DNA of 53,513 bases from positions 1-53,513 of the forward strand of contig JAMLJD010000024.1 in NCBI GenBank assembly GCA_023953775.1, in the 5' to 3' direction. This stretch comes from Rhizobiaceae bacterium (GTDB lineage: Bacteria > Pseudomonadota > Alphaproteobacteria > Rhizobiales > Rhizobiaceae). Below are positions 17,979 to 26,629 of this stretch, piece by piece. Numbering within the stretch: the first letter of the stretch is position 1; each line of letters begins with the position of its first letter. A model generated the notes under the pieces. It did not search any database, was not told where the DNA came from, and saw only the letters and a program-made list of their open reading frames with translations. A program made the translations under genes and the position numbers.

Positions 17979-18770
17979 TCAGTCCCTCTTGAACACGATG
18001 CGGCCGAGCCAGCCGGTCACCACGGCCAGAATCACGGCGAAGATGCCGTAGAGCATGCTGTCTTGATGCGCGAAGCGGTAGATGGACTGCTCGAAGCCGG
18101 ATTTGAGGATGACCAGCGGCGCGGCCGTCTCCTTCACGAACACGCCGCTGCGAAACAGGAAGGCGCGTGCCCGGTGGGTGCCGACCGGCACGTTGGGCGG
18201 CAGAAGCACGGTGGCGCGAAACAGCGATTGCGACAGGAACCGCACGCCGCCGACACGCTCGGCATAGAGGCCCGTCAGCTTCTTCGTCAGCCGCAGGGCC
18301 TCGGTGAACTCGGCGATGGTCTTCGGATTGCCGGCACGGTCGAGCGGCTGCAGGTAGATGTAGTCGGCGCCGAGCGACAGCTGCCTGTAGCTCTCGGTGT
18401 CGGTGATGTCCTGCGGCTGCCGGGTGGTAGCGACGGAATACGACACCGGCACGTTCACGAAGGTTTCCGATTCCGTGTTGATCCACATGCCGAGCACGCG
18501 GGTCTTCTTGCGCACCACGACCGGCCGGGCCGGGCCCTCCAAAACGACGACGACATCGTAGCGCCCCTGCCGCAGAAGCAGGGGGTCGGCATTGTCCAGC
18601 GCGCCGAAGATGGTCAGGTCGGCGCCGGTGAAGTCGGAGGTGATCGCCACGCGGTCGGTCGACAGCCCGATCTCGATGTTCTCCGGCGGCTGGTTCTGGG
18701 CCGGCGACGGACCCGTCGCCAGGGCCATGAAGGCGAGAGCGGCAAGCTGGCCGATACGAACCGTCCGCAT
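17979..18770 (-). CDS. TIGR02186 family transmembrane protein
   Basis: The 263-residue protein has an N-terminal signal peptide (about 1-25, cleaved after a PSPAQ-like site), a long periplasmic beta-rich domain and one C-terminal transmembrane helix (about 238-258, MLYGIFAVILAVVTGWLG) ending in KRD. It matches the alphaproteobacterial TIGR02186 family (Alph_Pro_TM), whose members commonly sit beside TauE/SafE permease genes, as here. Its start is 2 bases after the TSUP stop codon. It may be an accessory or sensor subunit for the permease; that role is inferred from context. Confidence 0.85.
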   Translation of the reverse strand: MRTVRIGQLAALAFMALATGPSPAQNQPPENIEIGLSTDRVAITSDFTGADLTIFGALDNADPLLLRQGRYDVVVVLEGPARPVVVRKKTRVLGMWINTESETFVNVPVSYSVATTRQPQDITDTESYRQLSLGADYIYLQPLDRAGNPKTIAEFTEALRLTKKLTGLYAERVGGVRFLSQSLFRATVLLPPNVPVGTHRARAFLFRSGVFVKETAAPLVILKSGFEQSIYRFAHQDSMLYGIFAVILAVVTGWLGRIVFKRD

Positions 18771-18772
18771 CC

Positions 18773-19696
18773 TCAGGCCCCGATCAGTGGCGTGAGCGAA
18801 TAGGGGTTCGACGGCGGCACGAACAGATCGTAGGCCAGACGCAGCGCCACCGAGAGCACGAGGACCGCAAGCAGCGCGCGAAGCTGTTCGCCTCGCAGCC
18901 GCTGCCCGGCGCGTGCGCCGTATTGTGCGCCGGCGACGCCGCCCAGCATCAGCAGGAAGGCGAGTACAGCATCGACCGTCTGGTTGGTGGTCGCGTGCAC
19001 GATGGTCGTGTAGGCGGTGACGAAGATGATCTGGAACAGCGACGTGCCGATGACGACGTTGGTGGGCACCTTGAGCAGGTAGATCAGCGCCGGCACCATG
19101 ATGAAGCCGCCGCCGACGCCCATGATGGAGGCGAGGAAGCCGATCGCCGCGCCCAGCGCCAGGATCGGCAGCACGCTGACGAAAAGCTTCGAGGCGCGGA
19201 AGCGCATCTTGAGCGGCAGCCGGTGGATCCAGTTGTGCTGGCCGGGCTTGCGCAGCGTCGCCGTCTGGCCGCTGCTGGCGCGGCGCAGCGCCCGCACGCT
19301 CTCCACCATCATCAGGCTGCCGACGATGCCGAGAAAGGCGACGTAGAACAGCGAGATGAAGAGGTCTAGCTGGCCCATCGCCCGCAGGAGCGCGAACACG
19401 TAGATGCCCGCCGTCGCGCCGACGATGCCTCCCGCGAGGAGCACCGTTCCAAGCTTCACATCCAGCGTCCCGCGCTTGAAGTGTGCGAGCGCGCCGGAGA
19501 ACGACGCCGCGATGACCTGATTGGCCCCGGTGGCGACCGCGATCGGCGGTGGAATGTTGTAGAAGATCAGCAGCGGGGTGATGAGGAATCCGCCGCCCAC
19601 CCCGAACATGCCCGACAGGAATCCGACCGCTGCTCCCATGGCCAGCAGCACGAAGAGATTCACCGACAACTCGGCGATCGGGAGATAGATGCCCAC
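18773..19696 (-). CDS. TauE/SafE (TSUP) family sulfite/organosulfonate exporter-like permease
   Basis: The 307-residue membrane protein has two homologous halves, each with the glycine-rich signature: GFLSGMFGVGGGFLITP near residue 24 and GFLASIMGVGGGFIMVP near residue 190. Eight or so transmembrane helices are expected. The family moves sulfite, sulfoacetate, taurine-related or other anions. It starts with GTG at 19696 and leads a tight operon with the TIGR02186 and DUF3429 genes. No sulfur-metabolism enzyme is nearby to fix the substrate. Confidence 0.9.
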   Translation of the reverse strand: MGIYLPIAELSVNLFVLLAMGAAVGFLSGMFGVGGGFLITPLLIFYNIPPPIAVATGANQVIAASFSGALAHFKRGTLDVKLGTVLLAGGIVGATAGIYVFALLRAMGQLDLFISLFYVAFLGIVGSLMMVESVRALRRASSGQTATLRKPGQHNWIHRLPLKMRFRASKLFVSVLPILALGAAIGFLASIMGVGGGFIMVPALIYLLKVPTNVVIGTSLFQIIFVTAYTTIVHATTNQTVDAVLAFLLMLGGVAGAQYGARAGQRLRGEQLRALLAVLVLSVALRLAYDLFVPPSNPYSLTPLIGA

Positions 19697-19823
19697 CCGT
19701 CAGACTCGATCAGTTCTGGTGCTGGAGCGGCCCGTTCCCGCCCGCAATCATGTCGAAATACTCAATCGTTCTTGCGCCCACATTGCGGCGAAGTCAAACG
19801 CAAGCGGCCGTCATGGTGAAGAG

Positions 19824-19846
19824 CGCGCCGCATGTCTGGCGGCGCG
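19824..19846 (-). terminator. Hairpin after the podJ-like gene
   Basis: A perfect 8-bp GC stem (CGCGCCGC/GCGGCGCG) with a 7-base loop lies 11 bases beyond the podJ stop on the minus strand. Only a weak CTCTT follows, so termination strength is uncertain. Confidence 0.5.
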
Positions 19847-19856
19847 TCCGGATCGG

Positions 19857-22800
19857 CTATTTCTTGTCGACCAGTGCGCGCACCAGCGCCTCGTCGATGA
19901 TCCCGTTCGGCTCGAAGCCGTTGTCCTTCTGGAACGCCACGATCGCGTCGCGGGTCCGCCCGCCCATCATGCCGTCCACGGGTCCGGCGTCATAGCCGTT
20001 CTTGTTGAGGATCGCCTGGATGTTGCGGATCGCCTTCTTCATGTCGACGCTGGCGGTGCGCTGGTCGCCCTCGGTCCATTCCGGCGGAACGTCGACCGCG
20101 TTGGCTTCGGGATCGGCCGTCTTGGCCTTCCACAGCTCGGCCGCCGCGCGGGCCTTCGTCAACTGCTCGGGCCGCAATGCGTTGGCGACCTCGTCGCGCT
20201 TCTCGGCCGCGTCGCGGTCGCCGGTCTTGGCGACGAGCGCGAACCACTTGTAGGACTCCTCGAGATCCTGCTTCATGCCGACGCCCTTGGCGGCGAGGAT
20301 GCCGAGATTGAACTGGCTGTCCTTGACGCCGTGCTCGGCCGCCTCGGTGAACCAGCGCGCGGCAGACTCGTTATCCTTGGCGCCGTCCGCGCCCATCGCG
20401 AACAGCACCGCCAGATTGTGCATGGCGCTCGCATTGCCCTGCTCGGCGGCAAGCTGGTAGTAGGTCTTCGCCTTGGCCAGGTCGCGGTCGACGCCAAGTC
20501 CCTTCTCGTAGAAATTGCCGATGCGGTACTGCGCCGGCGCGAGACCCATGTCGGCAGCGCGCTCGTACCAACCCGCGGCCTCCTTCATGTCGGCGCTCAC
20601 GCCGCGGCCTTCCGCGTAGCGGCTGCCGATCTCGAACAGCGCGCGTGGATCGCCGGCTTCGGCGGCCTCGCGCAGCGCTATCGGTCCGGCATCCAGCGGG
20701 ATCGCTCCTACGGTCGTGTCAGGCGCGACCGGAAGGTCATCAGAGGTCGGAATGGACGCGACTTCGGTGTTCTCGGGCTCTCGCGGCGCCTCGGCGACCG
20801 GTGCGCCGGAATTCGGGCTGCCGTCGGCGGAGGACAGGACCGGGCTGGTCATCGGATTGGCATCGCCGGATGCCGTGTCATTCGCCCGGCCGACGATGCG
20901 GGCCGGCTTCATGGTCGCGTCGGGCGCCATGTCGCCGGTAAGGTCCACGGTATCGCCGTCCTCTTCCGCCAGTGCCGGCATTTCCGCCGCGGGGTCGCTC
21001 GGCGCCTGCTCGGAGACAAGCTGCGGCTCGCCCGCCGGCGTCCCGCCGTCGCCGCCGAGGAATGCCTTGCCGAGCTGCATTCCCGCCAGCACGACGAGGA
21101 TCGCCGTTGCCGCCAGAAGCACCGGCTTGCGGCGGATGCTCGACAGACCGCCGAGCTTGAAGCCGCTCTTGGTGCCTCCGTCGCCGCCGTTCTTCTTGAT
21201 CTCGGCTTCCGCCGCTGCCGCCTGCGCGGCGCGCCGGGCTGCGGCGATGAAGTCAGACTTCGCCGCATCGGAGCCGCCAGAACCGCCGGTGCGTGTCGGC
21301 TTGCTGCGCTCGTCGCGGACGCGCTTCATGATCGCGTTCAGGTCGGGCGCGCTGCCCGGCTCGATCGGCTGGTTTTCGACGGTCGGGTCGACCGGACCTT
21401 CCGGTTCGACGACCGGCGCCTTGCCGACAGTGGGTTCCTGCGGTTCGACATCGGCCTGGCCGCGATCCTTGCGGCCCGTGAATGCCTTGGTCAGGCCGCC
21501 GAACATCGACCGGAGCGACGCCTGGGGATCGGAGGCGGGTTCGCCCTCCCGATCGAGCGCCGCCGTCGCGGCTTCGGCCGCCGCCTGGGCCGGCGAGCGG
21601 CTCGGCGCGACTTCCAGATCCTGGGCGCGCGGCATCCTGAGTTCGCCGGGACCGTCGCTGGCTGGCGCGGCGACATCATCGGCGGCATCGATCGACGGCG
21701 AAACGTCGAGCGACATCTTGGCCGCCGCGGCAGCCGGTGCCGGGGTGCTCTCCAGCGCCCCGAGCCTGTCGACGATCTTCAGGAGCGTGTCGTGGATCGC
21801 CTCGAACGTCTTGGTATTGCGCTCGTCGGAGCGCCGCGTCAGCATGTCCAGCGCCTTCAGGTCCTGCGCCAGCTCGGCGACGCCGGGATGGTCGGAGGGG
21901 CTGCTTTCGATCGTCCGCATCGCTTCGGAAGCCGCTTGCCGCGCCGCTTCGAGAAGGTCTTCGCGTGTGTTGGAAAGCGTCTTCTCGATATGGTCGAGCC
22001 GTGGCGCGATGTCTTCCATCTCCGGCAGGCCGCGGCCCGGGCTCTGGATATGCGCCGACAGGGTCGCAACCTGCGATTCCAGGCTCTGGATCAGCTGCGG
22101 ATCGATCGACGAGACCTGCCCGGCGCTCGAACCGATCTTCGTCGCGATCTCTTCCAGCCGGGCTTCCAGGCGGTTGACCGTGTCGTCCTGCGCCGCGTTT
22201 TCGGCGGAGTGCTGCATGCGGGCTTCGAAATCGGCGAAGCGCTGGTCGAGCTCGGAGATGATCCGCTCGCCGGGCGCGTCCTGCGCCGCGTGGCGGGTGT
22301 CCAGCCTCTCATTGACCTCGTCCAGCCGCCGCTCGAGGTCGCGGAACAGCGACTGGCCCTGCGCCAGCGCATCGCCCTGCCTGCGTTCGAGCAGGGTGGA
22401 CAGCTCGTCGAACCGCCGCTCGAGCCCGTCGAAGACGACATCCATGTCGGTCGTGGCGGGTGCGTGGTCGAGCTTGCTCGAAATCACCGCGATCTGGTCG
22501 GCCAGCCGCTCCACGGCGTGTTCCGGCACGTCGACGCGCTGGGCGATGTCCTCGACGCGGTTCGACAAAAGGTTGAGCCGGTCGATGAGATCGGCGGATG
22601 GCTGGATGTCGGCGAAGTCCTCGATCTGGCGCGCCAGCGACGAGATTCGCGCCTCGATCCGCTCGAAGGGTTCGGGGTCGAAATCCGACGTCCGCGTCAC
22701 GGTCGCGGAAGCGGCGATGGCGCGCGTGATCTCGTCGAGCCTGGCTTCCAGGGCTTCGAGCACGTGGTCGCCGACCGCACCGGTCTGGCGTGTCGAGAAC

Positions 22801-23618
22801 TGGTCGACCGCGTTGGCGAGGATCCGCACCTTGTCCTCGAGCGTGCGCAGCGAGAGCGATTCCGGCAGATTGTTGACCGCGTCGCCGATCTGCTCGAGAT
22901 GCCGCGTCAGCGCGGCAAAGGCAGGGTCCATGTCCCGCGACCGCGTGTCTTCGGTGACGCGGTTTTCGAACCGGTCCCACTTGCGATCGAACTCGTCCCA
23001 GCGCTTGCCGACCGAGCGCACCGTGTCTTCGCGTGCGAGTTCGTCCAGCGCGGCCTTCACTTCTTCCAGCTCGAGGCGAAGCAGGCTGACGCCGCGGTCG
23101 TCCCCTCGTTCCGAAAGCGTGTGTATGGCGTCGGACAGCCGTTCGAACTCGGCGCCCAGCTCGGTGCTCGCCGTCGAGGCCGGCGCGGTCGAAACCGCGC
23201 GCTGCAGGTCGGATTTCAGCGCCTCGAACTCGCGCCGCAGGCCGCTGTTCATCTGCTGGCGCAGCTCGTCGCGCAGCCCCTTGATCTCGGAGGCGATCTT
23301 GCTGACGGCGGCGAATCCGTCCTCGTTGCGGCGTGAAGCCTCGAAGTCCTGTGCCATGTCGCGGATCGCCCGCCGCGGCGCATGTGCGTCGAAATGGCGC
23401 ATCGGGTCGGTTTCCTCGCTCCGGCGCGGCCTCGACGGCTCGTCGTATCCGTGCTGGCGGGCGGGCGGTTCGGGCCGGCGCTGGCGTGAAGCCTCGTAGC
23501 CACGGCCGAGCTGTTCGCCCAGGCTGTCGAGCGTCCGGGTGATCTCTTCGAGCGAACTGCTCTGCCTGCGTGGCCTGCCGGCATTCACAGAGTCGAGATA
23601 GGACCGTTTGCTGTTCAT
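19857..23618 (-). CDS. PodJ-like polar localization factor with Sel1 repeats and peptidoglycan-binding domain
   Basis: The 1253-residue protein has a long charged N-terminal region (1-830) rich in heptad-like coiled coil. A single transmembrane helix follows near 838-856 (VLLAATAILVVLAGMQLG). Four to five Sel1/TPR repeats lie at about 975-1140 (ALFEIGSRYAEGRGV, AQYRIGNFYEKGLGV, and so on), and a peptidoglycan-binding domain at about 1185-1250 (VDGMMGGRTRDAIVAFQ). This order matches PodJ-type polarity organisers: a cytoplasmic coiled coil recruits partners at the new pole and a periplasmic part touches the wall. I leave the symbol blank because rhizobial homologues differ from Caulobacter PodJ in the N-terminal part. 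Confidence 0.85.
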   Translation of the reverse strand: MNSKRSYLDSVNAGRPRRQSSSLEEITRTLDSLGEQLGRGYEASRQRRPEPPARQHGYDEPSRPRRSEETDPMRHFDAHAPRRAIRDMAQDFEASRRNEDGFAAVSKIASEIKGLRDELRQQMNSGLRREFEALKSDLQRAVSTAPASTASTELGAEFERLSDAIHTLSERGDDRGVSLLRLELEEVKAALDELAREDTVRSVGKRWDEFDRKWDRFENRVTEDTRSRDMDPAFAALTRHLEQIGDAVNNLPESLSLRTLEDKVRILANAVDQFSTRQTGAVGDHVLEALEARLDEITRAIAASATVTRTSDFDPEPFERIEARISSLARQIEDFADIQPSADLIDRLNLLSNRVEDIAQRVDVPEHAVERLADQIAVISSKLDHAPATTDMDVVFDGLERRFDELSTLLERRQGDALAQGQSLFRDLERRLDEVNERLDTRHAAQDAPGERIISELDQRFADFEARMQHSAENAAQDDTVNRLEARLEEIATKIGSSAGQVSSIDPQLIQSLESQVATLSAHIQSPGRGLPEMEDIAPRLDHIEKTLSNTREDLLEAARQAASEAMRTIESSPSDHPGVAELAQDLKALDMLTRRSDERNTKTFEAIHDTLLKIVDRLGALESTPAPAAAAAKMSLDVSPSIDAADDVAAPASDGPGELRMPRAQDLEVAPSRSPAQAAAEAATAALDREGEPASDPQASLRSMFGGLTKAFTGRKDRGQADVEPQEPTVGKAPVVEPEGPVDPTVENQPIEPGSAPDLNAIMKRVRDERSKPTRTGGSGGSDAAKSDFIAAARRAAQAAAAEAEIKKNGGDGGTKSGFKLGGLSSIRRKPVLLAATAILVVLAGMQLGKAFLGGDGGTPAGEPQLVSEQAPSDPAAEMPALAEEDGDTVDLTGDMAPDATMKPARIVGRANDTASGDANPMTSPVLSSADGSPNSGAPVAEAPREPENTEVASIPTSDDLPVAPDTTVGAIPLDAGPIALREAAEAGDPRALFEIGSRYAEGRGVSADMKEAAGWYERAADMGLAPAQYRIGNFYEKGLGVDRDLAKAKTYYQLAAEQGNASAMHNLAVLFAMGADGAKDNESAARWFTEAAEHGVKDSQFNLGILAAKGVGMKQDLEESYKWFALVAKTGDRDAAEKRDEVANALRPEQLTKARAAAELWKAKTADPEANAVDVPPEWTEGDQRTASVDMKKAIRNIQAILNKNGYDAGPVDGMMGGRTRDAIVAFQKDNGFEPNGIIDEALVRALVDKK

Positions 23619-24080
23619 CTAAACGCCCGCTTGCCAAACATTCCCGGGACTTACCCGGGGGATCATTCCGATTCGGCGTCGCCTTCGAAACCTGCCGCAG
23701 CGGCTGAGCCGCGCGGGGAACTGGGCCTCCGGGAAGGGCAGTCCCGGTTTCGCAGGCCGTGATCAACGAAGTACAGGATAGCCACGGTTTGCCGACATGC
23801 GCACAATTCCCCCAACGTGGTAAACAAGGCGTTAACCAAACTTACCGAAGTCCGAAAACCACGCTTTTCACCGCCGGAACGGGCGCGTCGGGCCGGGCCA
23901 TTCGCATATTGCATTGCAAAAAAGCCGGGCTTATATGCGCGCCCAATCTCGGACAGGCGGCCGTGACGCGCACCTGTCCTGCAAGACTCCACCCATCTTG
24001 ACCGGATTCCATAGCCCCCGATGGCACCCGGTCGATTGCCGGCGCTTGGCCGCCGGTCAACCCGACAGGGGACTGAGACA
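23619..24080. other. Intergenic region between podJ-like and merR genes
   Basis: This 462-base divergent promoter region holds no convincing gene. It contains an AT-richer stretch around 23800-23940 and a near-consensus CtrA box (23821-23836). The merR ribosome-binding site AGGGGAC lies at about 24066. Short frames that cross it lack ribosome-binding sites. Confidence 0.6.
23821..23836 (+). promoter_or_regulatory. Near-consensus CtrA-type box
   Basis: TAAA, seven bases, then TTAAC matches the alphaproteobacterial CtrA pattern TTAA-N7-TTAAC at 8 of 9 fixed positions. It lies about 200 bases before the podJ-like start codon. A chance match is possible. Confidence 0.35.
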
Positions 24081-24536
24081 ATGATGAACTTCATGACGGC
24101 CGGCCCCGCGCTGGCCCAGGCGTCGGACGATTGCGCCGACGGCAATGACGGCTATGTCCGCATCGGAGAGGTCGCCAAGGAATTCGGCGTCACGCTCCGT
24201 GCGCTGCGCTTCTACGAGGACAAGGGACTTCTCGAGCCGCGCCGCGAGGGAAGCACCCGCCTTTACACGTCGCGTGACCGCGCCCGGCTGCGGCTCATCC
24301 TGCTCGGCCGCAAGGTCGGCTTCTCGCTCCGCGAGGTGAAGCAGATGCTCGACCTGTACAATCCGCAGGGACCGAACACGCGCCAGCTCCGGCTCGTGCT
24401 CGACAAGTCCGAGCGCCAGATGACCAAACTCGAAAAGCAGCGCTCGCTGATCGACGAGGCGATGGGCGATCTGGCAAATCTGGTTTCGGAAGTGAACGCC
24501 AGGCTGTCGAAGCTCAAGGGCGGCGACGCCGCCTGA
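24081..24536 (+). CDS. MerR family transcriptional regulator (LiuR-like)
   Basis: The 151-residue protein has the MerR winged helix from about residue 25 (YVRIGEVAKEFGVTLRALRFYEDKGLLEP), an RLYTSRDRARLRLI wing, and a C-terminal coiled-coil dimer helix at about 95-148. It lacks the paired cysteines of metal-sensing MerRs, so it probably senses an acyl-CoA or similar ligand, as LiuR-type regulators of branched-chain and fatty-acid catabolism do. A strong terminator follows, then a 32-base palindromic operator before the acyl-CoA dehydrogenase gene; a close copy precedes the nitronate monooxygenase. The ATG at 24081 is preceded by AGGGGAC; a longer in-frame start at 24021 lacks a ribosome-binding site. 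Confidence 0.88.
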   Translation: MMNFMTAGPALAQASDDCADGNDGYVRIGEVAKEFGVTLRALRFYEDKGLLEPRREGSTRLYTSRDRARLRLILLGRKVGFSLREVKQMLDLYNPQGPNTRQLRLVLDKSERQMTKLEKQRSLIDEAMGDLANLVSEVNARLSKLKGGDAA

Positions 24537-24559
24537 CGGCATGCGCTTCCGCGCAGTCT

Positions 24560-24593
24560 ACAACGGCCGGCTCTTGCCGGCCGTTGTCGTTTT
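24560..24593 (+). terminator. Rho-independent terminator of merR
   Basis: A perfect 12-bp stem ACAACGGCCGGC/GCCGGCCGTTGT with loop TCTT is followed directly by CGTTTT. It separates the regulator gene from the operon it probably controls. Confidence 0.9.
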
Positions 24594-24653
24594 GGGGCCT
24601 GAGTCCGCCTGCGGCCGGCCGCGGTCTGCGTAGTCGTCGGGTGTGCGCCGCGA

Positions 24654-24685
24654 AAATTTTGACGTTTACGCAAACGTCAAAATTT
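24654..24685 (+). promoter_or_regulatory. MerR (LiuR-like) operator, site B
   Basis: The 32-base palindrome has perfect 14-base arms, AAATTTTGACGTTT and its complement, around the centre ACGC. It lies 80 bases before the first acyl-CoA dehydrogenase and just after the merR terminator. Its TGACGTTTACG-AAACGTCA core matches site A before the nitronate monooxygenase. Confidence 0.8.
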
Positions 24686-24764
24686 GCTAGTCAGGCTCGA
24701 ACTTGATCGCCCGACCGCCCAGCCTGGCGGTTGTGGCGGATTTCACCTGTGCTGGAGGACCACC

Positions 24765-26561
24765 ATGCCGACCTACAGGGCGCCGGTTAAGGACACGCTC
24801 TTCGTTCTCAACGACGTGCTCGGCTACGAGCGCTACACCAACCTTCCCGGCTTTTCGGACGCTACGCCGGACGTGCTCGAGGCGATCCTCGAGGAGGCGG
24901 CCAAGCTTGCCGAGAATGTCATGCAGCCGCTCAACCGGATTGGCGACGAGGAAGGCTGCACGCGCCACGACGACGGGTCGGTGACGACGCCCAAGGGCTT
25001 CAGGGAGGCCTACGACCAGTACCGCGAGGGCGGCTGGATGGGGCTTGCCGCGCCGGCCGAATATGGTGGCCAGGGCCTTCCCTATACCGTCCACTCCGCC
25101 GTCGGCGAGTATCTCTCGTCGGCCAACATGGCGCTGATGATGTATCCGGGCCTGACCCAGGGCGCGATTGCCGCGATCGTCGAACATGGTACCGACGAAC
25201 AGAAGCAGACCTGGCTGCCGAAGATGGTCGAGGGCATCTGGACCGGCACGATGAACCTGACCGAGCCGCATTGCGGCACGGATCTGGGCCTGCTGCGCAC
25301 CAAGGCGGTGCCGAACGGCGACGGTTCCTACAAGATCTCGGGACAGAAGATCTTCATCTCCGCCGGCGAGCACGACATGAGCGAGAACATCGTCCATCTC
25401 GTCCTGGCCCGCATCGAGGGCGCCCCGGAAGGCGTCAAGGGAATTTCGCTGTTCATCGTTCCGAAGTTCATGCTCGATGCCGACGGCAATCCCGGTGAGC
25501 GCAACGCCGTGTCGTGCGGGTCGATCGAGGAAAAGATGGGCATCCACGGCAACTCGACCTGCGTCATGAACTATGACGAGGCGACCGGCTACCTGATCGG
25601 CGAGGAGAATGGCGGCCTCAAGGCGATGTTCGTGATGATGAACGAGGCCCGTCTCGGCGTCGGCATGCAGGGCCTTGCTGTGTCCGAAGTCGCCTACCAG
25701 AACGCCGCCGACTATGCCCGCGAGCGCATCCAGGGCCGTTCGCTGACCGGCCCGAAGGCGCCGGACAAGAAGGCCGATCCGATCATCGTCCACCCCGACA
25801 TCCGCCGTTCGCTGATGACGATGCGCGCGTTCAACGAGGCAGGCCGCGCGCTGGTTCTGTGGACCGCGCTGAAGTCGGATGTCGCCCACCGCTCGGGCGA
25901 CGAGGCCGACCGGCAGGCTGCCGACGACCATCTCGGCCTGATGACGCCGATCATCAAGGGCGTGCTGACCGACCGCGGCTTCGACCATGCGGTCATGGCG
26001 CAGCAGGTCTATGGCGGCCACGGCTATATCGAAGAGTGGGGCATGAGTCAGTTCGTGCGCGATGCCCGCATCGCCATGATCTATGAAGGCGCAAACGGCA
26101 TCCAGGCGCTCGACCTGGTCGGCCGCAAGCTCGGCCAGAATGGCGGCCGTGCCATCCAGTCCTTCTTCAAGGAGGTCGGCGAGTTCTGCGAGACCCATCG
26201 CGGCGACGAGGCCATGGCACCGGCGACCAAGTCGCTGAAGAAGGGGCTCAACGATCTTCAGGCGGCCACCATGTGGCTGATGCAGAACGGCATGAAGAAC
26301 CCGGACAATGCGGGTGCCGCTTCGACCGATTATCTCCACCTCTTCGGGCTCGTCGCGCTCGGTTACATGTGGGCGATGATGATCAAGTCCTCGCGGGAGA
26401 AGCTCGAAGCCGGTGCCAATGGCGGCAGCGACTTCTACGACGCCAAGCTCGCCACCGGCCGCTTCTACATGGAGCGGATCATGCCGGAGACGGCGCTCCG
26501 GCTCGCCGCGCTCTCGACCGGCTCCGAGGCGATGATGGCGCTGCCCGCCGACGCTTTCTGA
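24765..26561 (+). CDS. Acyl-CoA dehydrogenase, large DmdC/FadE5-like type
   Basis: The 598-residue FAD enzyme is longer than classical 380-residue acyl-CoA dehydrogenases and carries the extra C-terminal domain of the DmdC-like group (C-terminal extension from about 470). Motifs include [13 protein letters not shown] near residue 164, [10 protein letters not shown] near 198 and [14 protein letters not shown] near 442. Members oxidise medium/long acyl-CoA or 3-methylthiopropanoyl-CoA. The ATG at 24765 follows a GGAGG ribosome-binding site; an upstream in-frame start lies inside the operator. It is the first gene of the acyl-CoA degradation cluster under the palindromic MerR site. Confidence 0.92.
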   Translation: MPTYRAPVKDTLFVLNDVLGYERYTNLPGFSDATPDVLEAILEEAAKLAENVMQPLNRIGDEEGCTRHDDGSVTTPKGFREAYDQYREGGWMGLAAPAEYGGQGLPYTVHSAVGEYLSSANMALMMYPGLTQGAIAAIVEHGTDEQKQTWLPKMVEGIWTGTMNLTEPHCGTDLGLLRTKAVPNGDGSYKISGQKIFISAGEHDMSENIVHLVLARIEGAPEGVKGISLFIVPKFMLDADGNPGERNAVSCGSIEEKMGIHGNSTCVMNYDEATGYLIGEENGGLKAMFVMMNEARLGVGMQGLAVSEVAYQNAADYARERIQGRSLTGPKAPDKKADPIIVHPDIRRSLMTMRAFNEAGRALVLWTALKSDVAHRSGDEADRQAADDHLGLMTPIIKGVLTDRGFDHAVMAQQVYGGHGYIEEWGMSQFVRDARIAMIYEGANGIQALDLVGRKLGQNGGRAIQSFFKEVGEFCETHRGDEAMAPATKSLKKGLNDLQAATMWLMQNGMKNPDNAGAASTDYLHLFGLVALGYMWAMMIKSSREKLEAGANGGSDFYDAKLATGRFYMERIMPETALRLAALSTGSEAMMALPADAF

Positions 26562-26576
26562 GTGCGAATATCTGTT

Positions 26577-26590
26577 CAAGTTTGAACTTG
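26577..26590. promoter_or_regulatory. 14-bp palindrome before the second acyl-CoA dehydrogenase
   Basis: CAAGTTTGAACTTG has 6-base arms around a TG centre and lies 40 bases before the second dehydrogenase gene. It differs from the MerR sites and could be an operator for another fatty-acid regulator. Confidence 0.4.
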
Positions 26591-26629
26591 TCTGATACGG
26601 TTCGAGTCTGATCGCCAAGGGAGTGAGAG

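Noticed and set aside
19689..23336. A 1215-codon open frame on the plus strand antisense to the podJ-like gene (and a 927-codon one in another frame)
   Set aside because: The translations are Arg/Gly/Ala-rich, lack recognisable domains and mirror a coding strand with clear Sel1 and peptidoglycan-binding domains. They arise from high GC at third codon positions.
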